Shown one piece after another: positions 26,801-38,800 of a DNA stretch of 64,000 bases. Made by a program: the position numbers and the translations under genes. Position 1 is the stretch's first letter. Every line of letters begins with the position of its first letter. The stretch lies in the NCBI GenBank assembly GCA_030549335.1, contig CM060183.1, positions 36,764,768 to 36,828,767 on the forward strand. Reading direction: 5' to 3'. The stretch is from Pontederia crassipes (taxonomy: Eukaryota; Streptophyta; Magnoliopsida; Commelinales; Pontederiaceae). The notes beneath the pieces were generated by a model. The model was given only the letters and a program-made list of their open reading frames with translations, searched no databases and was not told the origin of the DNA.

Positions 26801-29800
26801 AGGAGAAGAGACTTACATATGGCTTTCATTGACTTAGAGAAGGCGTATGATCGGGTACCAAGGGATGTACTTTGGAAAGCCTTGCAAAAGAAGAGGGTGA
26901 ATGTTGCCTACATTAAGGTAATACAAGATATGTACGATGGGGCATTGACTAGGGTTAGGACACCCGGAGGTGAGACAAATGAATTTCCTATAGGAATTGG
27001 CCTACATCAAGGATCAGCTTTAAGCCCGTATCTATTTAACTTAGTTATCGATGCTATAACCGAGAGTATCACAGAGGAGGTACCTAAGTGCATGCTATTT
27101 GCGGATGATATAGTACTTTTAGCGGATTCAAGAGAAGAGATTAATACAAAATTGGAAATATGGAGAAATACGTTGGAGTCAAAGGGTTTTAGTTTAAGTA
27201 GGAATAAAACAGAATATATGCATAGCAATTTCACAAATAAACAACTTAAAGACGATTTGAAAGTTAGGTTAGGGGAGGATATAATTCCTCAAGTGACAAA
27301 GTTTAAATATTTAGGATCAATTGTAAGACAAGATGGTGAGATTGATGACGATGTTAATCATAGAATTCAAGCTGGTTGGTGTAAGTGGAGGAAAGCCACT
27401 GGAGTTCTTTGTGATAGAAAAGTACCCAATAAAATTAAAGGAAAATTCTATCGTACTGCTATAAGGCCAGCAGTGTTATATGGTAGTGAATGTTGGGCTA
27501 TGAAGGGACAACATGAATGTAAAGTGGGGGTAGCCGAAATGAGGATGTTGAGATGACAAGATTAGATAAGATTAGGAATGACCATATACGTGAACGAGTC
27601 GGAGTGGCTCCTATTAGTGAGAAAATGGTAGAGAATCGTTTGAGATGGTTTGGTCATGTTCAGAGAAGACCATTAGATGCGCCAGTAAGAAGAGTAGATC
27701 AAATAATCTGGAGTCCGATTAAAAGAGGGAGAGGGAGGCCAAGGCGGACACTTGGCGAACTAATAGAGCAAGATCTATTGGTGAATAATATACCGAAAGG
27801 TTTGGTTACTAATAGAGCGGAATGGCGTCGTATGATCCATGTAGCCGACCCCACCTAGTGGGATAAGGCTTTGTTGTTGTTGTTGTTGTGTTGTAAGTAA
27901 ATTCAACATGAATCTTCCTAAAAAGCCTCACCACGACTCATGAACTTAATTTGCAATTTATAATATATATTTTATGACTAAAAGAAATTATCAACATTGC
28001 TGAATCTTGTTAATCATATTGTCGTTATTATTTTTTAAGGAAATATAGATGTTTTTTATGTTAGGAGATATAGATGTTCTTATTAGGATAGATGATTATG
28101 CCTAAGATATGACAAATGCATGTTACAAAAGAATTCGATGATATCACTTGGTCCAACTTAACTTGATTGGTTAGGCCAGTTAAGCAAACTTGGAAATATA
28201 GGTCCAATCAGGAAGACAATTGCAAACTTGAAAATGTAGCTTATAATCAAGGGTAGTTCAGTGAGTAGGAGTTGAAAGATAAAAGCCTACCAAGTTTTTT
28301 TGTACAATACTACTTAATGGGCTCCACATATGCTACAATGCCCGACAGACAACAATAAGCAGTTGTGTACAACTAAGTTTTCTTCAAACAGAAAATGAAA
28401 TAGCAAACCAAACAAGAATTCCTATTCTCTAAAACAAACATATTTAGAAAGTGCACATAAAAAACATTCTGTAACCAAACATCGAATAGGCTTTCCTAAA
28501 GAATCACAAAACCGAAATTACAAAAACTCAAGGGCTCACCTCTCTTTCAGCATTTGAGTAAAACATGAAACCAGACATCGCCCTTTTTGGTGCATTAGGA
28601 TCCTTTTTCTTCTTTTTCTTTTTCTTCTTTGAAACTTCTTCGTCTCCATCTTTGATCTTCTTCTTCGATGATGTTGACTTGGAAGATGTAGCTTCTTTTT
28701 TTGAATCCTTTTTTGCTGGTTTCTGACACAGATAAACAGACTTCATTGGGAGGTTCCTTAAAAGGAAATTACATCATAACCAAATGCCCAGTGGCCCAAA
28801 TCAAGAATCAACCTAAAAGATTGTTTCTTACCTCTTTATCCTCTCCACTTTCACTGGCATCAGATTCCTCTTCTCCAGAATCATCAGTGGGAGATCCACC
28901 ATCATCTTTTTCAGCTACAAAATCTTCATCCTGTATGACAAAACATTAGCAAATCCAAACCTCAAAGAACAAATTGGCCAACCAACACTAGAACAATCGC
29001 TAGGAAAGGGCACACACCTCTTCATCACTTTCATCACCACCAGCTTCATTTCTTATTCGTTCAAGATGTGGATCAACAGCATCATCATCGTCATTATCAA
29101 GAACGGAATTCACCACATTTGTTGTTTGTGCATCACCAAGGTTCATTATCTTTAGACTTTTTCCACTTTAGAAAAAGAAGTAAATGCATGTCAGATAAAT
29201 GTTCAACAACATGTCCTGCTAAATCATTTTTTGCTTTTACTAGAAAAAGCCATCCAACTCTCACCACAATTAGTTGGATCAGATAACTTTTGAAAACATC
29301 TAGAAATCAATAGCATTTACCTAATGAAGTCAAAAAGGTTATGATATTCATTTCTCTGAATGTTTCTAAATAGATGTTCTTGATCGTTTTTTAATTTGAC
29401 AAGAAGGTCAAAATAATGAGACGATACGCTTGAGCCACCAGCACCATGCCTCTCAAATTCAACATACTCAATCTGTGAAGGTAAATAGATGCATTGTCAA
29501 TCTAATCCACGATTAAATTATTAATATATATGTGCATGTGTGTGGCATAATTTGTTAGTATAACCACAATGAAACTAGAAGTAACTAAATTCCCATAAAC
29601 AAGTACCTCATCATGAAGGATGAGTGTGGGAGGTTTTGGTAAAAAGAAGAAACCCTTCTCGAGTGGATATAAACCTCCATCTTCAGCTTTCAATGATGAC
29701 TTAACTGCATATCCATTTTGACAGCTGCGGAACTTTCCAGGTCGAGTAACTTTAACTCCAGATAGGCCACGCAAGATCAAGGTGAATACCTCAGGAATTA

Positions 29801-32800
29801 GCCCCTGACATGACAGTGATGATGAGATTGGGCTATTAATGAAAAATAAGCATCCACCTAAAACCGTCAGAAAATAACCATTGATGAGTTTTTTTTTAAG
29901 GAGTTGAGAGATAATATCCATGAATACGAGAATACTTTTGTCCTTTGGAAAGTTGCATCATTACATAAGAGCATTCATCATCAATTCATAGTTATTGATT
30001 ACACAACATAGCAAAAAAGAGGAAGAAGTGAAGACAATATGATAAGCAAAGCAGGACAAAACGAGTTACACAGAGAGAAGGAACAAGAAAGCATAAGAGC
30101 GCATCTCAAGGAAGGAAAGCAGTCATACTGTCCAAGTCTTCAACATGGATGAAAAATCCAGGGAAAAAGACAAGGAAAGCCCAACAAGAATGATTGCGAA
30201 ATATATGATAAAAGAATATGGATCAGGAAATGAAATTGTTTACCTTGTATGACGCCTCCAACTTATCCTTGTACTTAGTAGCCAAGAGTTCATCACTGAT
30301 TGATAGAGTAGTATCAACTACAAACTCGGTCTCAAACTTTATATCACAACAGAAAAATAAGAGAATCATTAAGCATAAGGAAAAAGTTACCAATATGAGG
30401 AAAAAATTTTATGAAGTCGAAAAGTTGCAGCACCTGAAGAACAATATGTGGATACAAAGTTAAACCTTTGCGAATCGGGGGATCAAGAGTAATGACAACA
30501 AACGTGTGAGGCTGGTTAGACTGCAAGAAAACCAAATTGGGCGTTAGAACTGCATGACGCAGAATATCAATAAGACACATTTAATTGGTGAATGAGGTTG
30601 TACAGTGTGCATGAATTGACCTAAAAGCCAATCAAGGTTTCCTGATTCAGAAGAAATACATAGAGCATATTGGGTCACAGAAGGTAATGTGAGCCTTAAT
30701 AACAAAACCTATCAACAGTTCAACATTAGGTTCATTTAAATTGGTTGGATACTCATGACTAGACTTTCATTTCCAAGAATTTCATTTTTTAAAATTAGGT
30801 TCATATTTACTGACCGAGGAAATACTAAAGGAAACTATACACAAAATTGCCAAACAGGTTCAAATTACTCCAAAAACACAGGCATTACCTTATGTTCAAT
30901 CACGTATTAATTATCATTGTAAAATGAGAAATACCTTTGGAAGTAGAAACAACCGAACAATGCTGCTATATTGAATCTTAAAATCATTAGCCTGTCCTTG
31001 GAGCCTAAGGAATGATAGATGTAGCTCGACGGTGTAGCGACCTCTGCAAAAAAAAAAAACATTATTAATCTGTTGGCAACACAACCCAACTCCCATGAAA
31101 TATCCTTTTACATTCCCCCCACCCCCACACACACACAAAAGAAAAACTCCCATAAAAAAATCTATTGGCTTAAAAGTAGATCATTTTTTAGGGTAAGCGA
31201 AGTTTGCAATCATTGCAACCATATTGCACCTTGGTGTGAGCACTGCAATTCCTTCAAACATGACGACAGCCTCTTCACTGGAACCCACATCAGCCATAGA
31301 CAAGATTTTATCTAGTAAAACCTTCACGAAGCAAGTAGCCATTCAACTTCCGCCAACATTTTCACATACCAATGTGTAAACAGAGGTACTCACCTGAGCT
31401 GGAGGACGACTCTCATCACCAGCATATTGTGTGTTTGAGTTAGGTATGTGAAAACTCAAATCTGTAAGTGAATCTTTCTGCAGATAGAAATGTAAAATTC
31501 TCAGCACGAATGAACTCTCAATCAGAAGTTCATAAAAAGTTTATAAGCTTTTGTGAAAACTTAGAAAATTAAGTAGCAACTTAAGATGTGGAAAATATCT
31601 TCGGTCAAATATCAGATATAAGAACTCATCTTAAAGAATTCAATGATTTAAAAAAAGAATCCATAAGATCGCAATTTGCAATCATAAAAAAATATAAAAA
31701 TGCAAGTAATACCTCATTTGCCCCAGTAGTGTCATCAACATGGAATTCCAGGTAGACATCATTTTTTCCTTGAAGTTGAGTTTGTGCAACATCTGCCAAT
31801 GATACCTCAAAAGCTTGCTTCGAACCAACCATAAAGGTAAGCATGCTTCCTGAAATGCATGAAACACCATTTGTTATTGAAGTCATAATTTTTACTTGTC
31901 ACAATCGGTTTCCATAATAACAAATCACGGTGGCTAATTTTCTCAGACATTTTAATTTTGGATCATAAGAACTCATCATGTTGTTGCGATAGATCATTGT
32001 GAATAAATGAATATAAAATGAAAGAAATATTAAAATGAATCCTATTATAAAACTTCTTGAGCTTATCACTATTGTCAAACATCTTGATGGTCACTTGAAA
32101 GAAACATAAAATAAGTTATATCCTTTCAAAAGATAGACATTTTAATTTTGGATCATAAGAACTCATCATGTTGTTGTGATGGATCATTGTGAAACTTCTT
32201 GAGCTTGTCACTATTGTCAAACATCTTGATGGTTACTTGAAAGAAACTTAAAATAAGGTATATCCTTTCAAAAGATAGTTTGGAAACTAATTCTTATGGA
32301 AACACCTTGATGATCACACTATTGAAATTACTATCCTATGATTCCCACATATTTTCAAGTTTCCTCAAAAAAGTTCTATTTATAGGAGTTTGTTTGAAGG
32401 TACATGAATTCCTGCAAATTATTTTCCTCATTTCCTTTTTTACAAGATGTTTCCTCGTTTATTTTGTGTCTAGTTAGATGGAAAATAACGGGTGATTGAC
32501 TGGATTATGAAAAAAAATTTAGGACATATACTCTCAGTTCTATTTTTATAGCCGGTCCCAAGCCCGCCGGTGACTGGATTATGAAAAACTCCGCCTATGT
32601 TTTATAGCCGGTCCCAAGCCCAGATAAAGGAGGAGGGTTGTGTTAGGCCTCGTCAGCCAGCGTAAAACCCTGTCGAATCTTATGAACATGGATCAACGAA
32701 TGACGTCGTATGATCCATGTAGCCGACCCCACCTAGTGGGATAAGGCTTTGTTGTTGTTGTATACTCTCAGTTCTATCATGCCACGTGTACAAAATCATT

Positions 32801-35800
32801 TTTTTTACATTTTTTTTAACTGTTAATTGTTACGAGTGCATTTTTAGTTTTATTTTTAGAAAAAATACTATTTTTTTAGGGAAATAAGGATGACCGCAAG
32901 GTTAGGTGGTTGTCATCCGGTGTATATATAACTATGGGATGAAAATGATATACAAGTGTAAGCTCTCAAAGTGAGAGCAGAGCAAAAGCAAAAGTATATC
33001 AGCTATCCAAAACCCCAAAACCCCACTCTCGAAGAAGGAAGGAGATGTGGTGTACAATACGCTCCATGTGACATCGCTCTCCACAAAAAATCACCCGGTT
33101 ACGCTGGAGCCATAAGGCCCAGGAACCGGCCAAAAAAGATGCTAGTGGCGCTCTCCATCTCTGTCTCTGCCGTGTCAATGCTCGAAACGACTGCCATAGG
33201 GTCTGAGAGTCCGGGGGGAAAGGACCCCCAATGGCCATCAACTGCCAGATGCCTCGTGCTGTCGGGCACTCAAAAAATAGATGGTCAACGTCCTCCTCTG
33301 CCTCGCCACACAAAACGCAAGACGTGTCCGTGTGGGGTGCCCAACGTGCCCTATATGTCTTGGTGAGAAGCCGGCCCCGCCGCATAAGCCAAGCGAAGAT
33401 CTTGACTTTCAGCGGTATCCGTGATCGCCAAATGAGCCTACAATCTGTCCAAAACTCCTCTGACGCCAAGTCTGGAAGGAACCTAATGTATAAGCTGCGT
33501 GCTGACCATGTCTCTGATAGCCATACCCATCCGTCGAGTCTGGAATGGTCAGGACGGTAGGGGACTATCTGCCGATGGAGCTCCAGAAGCTCGGTGATGC
33601 GCTGGTCTGTGAGGGCTGATCTAAAGAGAGGGGTAGGGGTGTTCACCGGGTCGGGTCGACCCGTGAACCCGATGACCCGACCCGATGGATCGGTGGTCGG
33701 GTCGGACCCGACCCAAACTCGACCCGACCCGATTGACCCGACTTTTTATTTTTTTATTTTTTTCTTTTTTTATTTAAACTTAAGGCTTATATTTGCTTTA
33801 AAAAATTTTAAAAAACTAAAATAAAATCTTTTAAGTGTAGAAATAATATTAAATACTTGTAAAACATATTTTATGCTTTTAAAATAATATTAAATAATAT
33901 TTTTTATATTAAATAAATTATAAACCAGTAAGAAAAAAATTTTAAAAAAATAAAATTGGGTGGTCGGGCCGAACCAGGTCGGGTTGGGTCAGATCCAGCC
34001 CCCCCAGCCCCTTAGACCCGACCCGACCAAGTCGGGTCGGATTTGTTCACGGGTCGGGTCCAACCCGACCCATGAACACCCCTAGAGAGGGGTCCAGGAA
34101 CCAGAGCCGACATCACCAGCCTCAGACCATATCTCCGCCACTATCGCGTCAGGATGTGCTGCCAGAGCATATAGACGGGGGAACGCCTCTGCGAGGGGAA
34201 TCCCTGGGAACCAACTGTGCCGCCAAAATGAGAAAAGCTCTCCTGTGCCGAGAGATGGTGTCCTGAGCGGGAGCACCCGTGGAAACAGAGCTGCCCCTCC
34301 AGAAGGATGAAGCCCCACGAGGCAATATCGGTCTCGTCCCCCAAGATAGATCACGCCCGTAGCATGTGAAGAAAACCGAGCGCCATAAGCTGTCCTCAGG
34401 ACCCATGATCCGCCTGACCCACCGAGCAAGGAGAGCCCAGTTGGTGCAGTGGAGATCTCGGACTCCCAGTCCACCCTGAGAGGTGGGGCGACAGACACTG
34501 TTCCATGCAACAAGATGAACCCCTCGTCTATCAAATCCGCATCCCTGCCAAAAAAATCTACTCCTCAGAGAGTCCATACGCCTAGGCCGGTGCGTGAAGA
34601 ACCGTCATATAATATGTCGGGAGCGCCGAGAGAATGGAGCGTAGCAGGATGAGCCGGCCACCACGGGATAGTAGCCGCGAGCTCCAGCCCTCGAGCCTCC
34701 GCTCCATGCGCTCGAGGACTGGGGTCCACCCCCGGGAGCTGATGTGACAATCGGAGAGAGGGAAGCCCAAGTATGTGATCGGCAAGGTGCTGATCGGAGT
34801 ACGGAGCTCAGCTGCACATCGGGCTGCCTCCTCTGGGACCATGCCAAATGGGATGAAGGAGGATTTGGCATGGTTTATCTGGAGGTCAGTCGTCGCACCA
34901 AAGAGCTCTACAAGGATGGCCACGCGGCGAGTCTCCTGCTCAGAACCCTCAATGAAGAACACCGTGTCGTCCGCATACTGTAGTAGAGGGACTAGACCCC
35001 TGGCGAAGCCGTTGAAGAGGCCCGCCGTGCATGATGACTGAGTACATCGGGCGAGTGCATCCGCAGCTAGGACGAAAAGCATGGGAGCCAGCGGGCAACC
35101 CTGGAGAACCCCGCGCTGCGGCTGGACCCAATCACCCGTCCTCGACCCATTGACCAAGACTGAGAAGGAAGCGGTAGTGATGCACCGCTTCATCCACGCG
35201 ATCCAGGTCTCTGGGAAGCCTCTGACCTGCAAGGAATGCCAAAGGAAAGGCCATGAGATGATGTCATAAACTCTGGAGAAGTCGACCTTCCATAGGAAGG
35301 CCTGGCAGCTGGTCCTCCTCCACTGTGCAATGATCTCCGATGCAATGATGTAGCTATCGGTGATGGCCCGGCACTGGATGAAAGCTGCCTGTGCTGGGTG
35401 GATCAACTCAGGGAGCAACTCTCGGAGCCGATTCGCCAATACCCTAGCCACCAGAAGGTAGATGACATTAGACAAGGCGATCGGCCGATAGTCCTTCACT
35501 CGCTCCGCCGGGGTGCGCTTCGGGAGTAGGAATAGTAAGAACCGATTAAGGCGATCAAAACCCCGATTCCCATTGATGAACTCCCGAATGACCGCCAACA
35601 CGTCTTCACGCACAAGTGACCAGAACTCTCTGTAGAAGAAGATCGGAAAGCCATATGGGCCTGGAGCGGCCTCACTGTTGAGATCCCGAAGGGCCTCAAT
35701 AACCTCGTCCTCAGTAATAGTCTGCATCAACAAAGAGGACTGATCGTCAGTAATTCGGGAAATATTCCCTGGGGCCCAACGCCATGGCCCTGGAGTCTGT

Positions 35801-38800
35801 CGCCGAGTGGATGACTAAAAGTAGGATGTGATGGCTGCTCCGATGCTATGGTGGCCAAAGATCCGCTGTCCCTGAACCTCTATCTGACCGATCATGTTCG
35901 CTCTCCTCCGAGAGCTCGCATACAAGTGAAAGAATCGAGTGTTAGCATCAGCCTCTCGAAGCCAAGTCTGTCGGGAGCGCTGTCTCCATTGGATCTCCAC
36001 TATCCTGTCCTCTCGCTGGATGGTCTCCTGGGCTCGCCTGCGGCCATCCAACTCTGTGCCTGTGAGATGACGGGAATCCTCCCAACGATCCATCTGAGCG
36101 ATCACCTCCAGGGCATCCGTCCGGCGCCGCGCCCGGTCCTGACGAATCTGCCGTCTGTGCTGACTGAGAAAGGACCGCAGGCTGTCAAGGCGAGAAGCCA
36201 ACGTCCTTGCTGCAGTGTCTGACGACGCCACGCTCTGCCAATGCTCTATCACCAGCTGACGAAAACCATCCTCTAGTAACCAAGATCGCTCGAAACGAAA
36301 GAGTGAACGCTGTCTCTGATCATCATTGGACCGCCATAGGAGTGGAGTGTGGTCTGCGAACGGTCGGTCCAATGTCTGAACATCTGCCAGATGGTGTGCC
36401 TCTGCTAACTCCACTGATCTGAGAAAGCGGTCAATCCTCGACCTGGCAGTCGGTGCCGCTGTACTCCGCCATGTGAAACGACAGTTGGAGGCCGGAAAAT
36501 CGACCAACGACTGCGAATCAGTGAAATCTCTGAACTCCTCTGCTCCGGTGTCCCTCCCTCGGCGTCTGATAGGGCGATCATCCATGTCCAACGTGACATT
36601 GAAGTCGCCCCCAATCAGCTATCTCGCATCCGGTAGATGAGTACGCGCATCACTAAGCTCCTCCCACATGGTACTCCGGAGTGACACCGAGCATGGTCCG
36701 TATACGCATGATATGAGATAGTCCCCACCGACTACCTGACTCCGCAGATGAGCTGTCACCGTAAATCTAGCTGTCCAGGAGTCCAAAAGAGAGAAGAGAT
36801 CAGCCCGCCAGCCAATAATACAACCTCCTGACTGGCCCACCGCGTGAAGGGAAAGATGCTCCGACATGCGTGAGCCCCCGATCTGAGCTCATACCCCAAG
36901 ACTACAGTCGGTCAACTTGGTCTCCTAGAGAAGAACTACATCAGCTTCCCATTCCCTGAGATAGCGACCCAGGATCTGACGTCTTTCGGCGTCACCCAGG
37001 CCCCGCACATTCCATGTGACAACCTTCATTATATCGCCGGTGTGCTCCCCTGAGAGGATGGGCCTCTCACCACTTTTGACCTGAGGCGTGGCCGCCGACA
37101 CGTATGTCTAAGTTCAGCCGCGTCCGCCACTAGTTGGACCTCCGAGTTGCTCCTCCCAGCAAGGAGCTCGCTGTCGGTGTTGAGGAGCCTCGGACCGTCC
37201 CCTGGAGCCCCGACCTGCGTATCCTGCTTCTCCGCCTGGGAAGCCAGCGGTTGGCCTGCTTGCAGCGACTCGAAGAGTGGCTGACGCACTGGCGGCGGTG
37301 GGGCTGTTGTTGAGGCGCGTCGGCAACGTTGATATCTGCGAGAGGAGGTCGCCGACCATTTACCAGTATTCGCCGGCGTCTCTTCAGCTTCATCAGGGCG
37401 AGCGTGAGCAATCAATGTGAGACGTAGGTTGGAGGGTTGGCCGGAAGGCGGGGAGGCGGTCAGGGATGGTGTGAGGGTGAGGGAGGGAGTGGACGGCAGC
37501 CGCCAGAGGATGGACGGGCCCGCCGGTGGGGGTTGATAGATTGGCAGAGAGGAGATCGGGGAGAGTGTGGGAGTGGGAGTAGGGGTCGACAGCGATCGCC
37601 GGAGGGTCCGCGGTCTGACAGTCGCCGGAGATAGATCCGCCGGAGGGGGGAAGACGGCCTTTGGGACGATAGACCTGCCAGAGGGGGGGAAGTCGGGCGG
37701 TTCTGGGTTCGCGAGCGGGTCGGAGGTTCGGATCGGGCGCGGGTGAAGTCGGGTTCAGACGGCTGCAGAGGTGGAACGGGTTCGCGGGTAGGATCCGAAG
37801 TGGCTTGCGGATTTTTTGGTGGTGGATGTGTCGCTCACGTGACTCACGAGCTGCCCTGTGATGTACCTACCCTGCCTGCGGCGAGCTGGCGTGCAGGCGT
37901 CCGTCCTTTCTGTGTCTGCGCCAGGTCTGGAGCTGCAGACGTCCTGCCGACTGACACCACGGACTGCGATCGAACGGATCTCTGGCCGGCGGCCACCTCC
38001 GCCCACGAGGTCGAGCCCGGCGAAGACCGAAGACGGAGCATGAAGCGGCCGGCACCTGAGCAGAGAGTCACGGCTGCCGGCAGGATGCAGTCTGGGCAGG
38101 CGTCGACCACCACCGAGGAGCGCGACAGGTCCGGCAAGCCTATTGGAGGGAGGATGACGGAGATGGGGTCGCCTATGTGTCGCGCCACCGCCATAACTTC
38201 GGTCCGTTGAAGGTGGAGCGGCAGGCCGAGGATGTCGACTGACCGGCGGACCCAAATGGCGCCATGGTCGCACCGTCGTCAACCTTCCATGGTCGCCATA
38301 CGACCTCCGAGTGATCATCAGAGATCTGCGGTAGGGTGGTCGGGGCCGCCAAGAGGGCGTCACGTTGGTGTACAGAGCCCGGGACCAGCAACCAGAGCGC
38401 CGGCGACACGCGACTTAGGTGAAATGGCGGGGCCGCCCCAACTCCGGCGATGACTTCCGAGCGGAGCACTGCCAGGTCCGGAGGAGTTCCACTGACCTCG
38501 CCCACGATACAGTCCTTGAGGAAGTCGACTCCTCGTTGGATCTCAGGGGACCACGGGATGGAGATGGTGATCGCCATGGCGCGGGAGCCATCCGTCGGGG
38601 GCGTTGGGGTCGATGATGACGGCCGATGGCCTTGGCCTGTTGCTGTGCGAGGACGCCTTGCTGTGTTAGGACACGACGACCGTCGGTGACCTCCTCGACA
38701 CAGGAGGCAACGCAATGGACCAGAACATTGACGAGCGAAGTGGCCCTCTCCTAAACATCTGTAGCAGCGTAGTGGAGGCTCCCGTCGGTGGTTATGGCCT

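Larger units (their letters stand above)
24730..27893 (+). mobile_element. Near-full-length RTE-type LINE in SSRP1 intron 14
   Basis: The element is 3,164 bp and flanked by a 13-bp target duplication TAAGTAAATTCAA (24717-24729 and 27894-27906). It encodes an apurinic-type endonuclease and a reverse transcriptase in one frame and ends in a short hairpin-like end, CCCCACCTAGTGGGATAAGG, plus a (TTG)n tail. One frame, no poly(A) and a triplet tail fit plant RTE-clade elements. It lies antisense to SSRP1. A second, 5'-truncated copy sits in VDAC intron 2 and a deletion derivative lies at 32544-32760. Confidence 0.92.

Noticed and set aside
24782-27556. Host gene resembling 'craniofacial development protein 2'
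   Set aside because: The frame is an RTE endonuclease-RT with target duplications and a (TTG)n tail; the name is a common mislabel.
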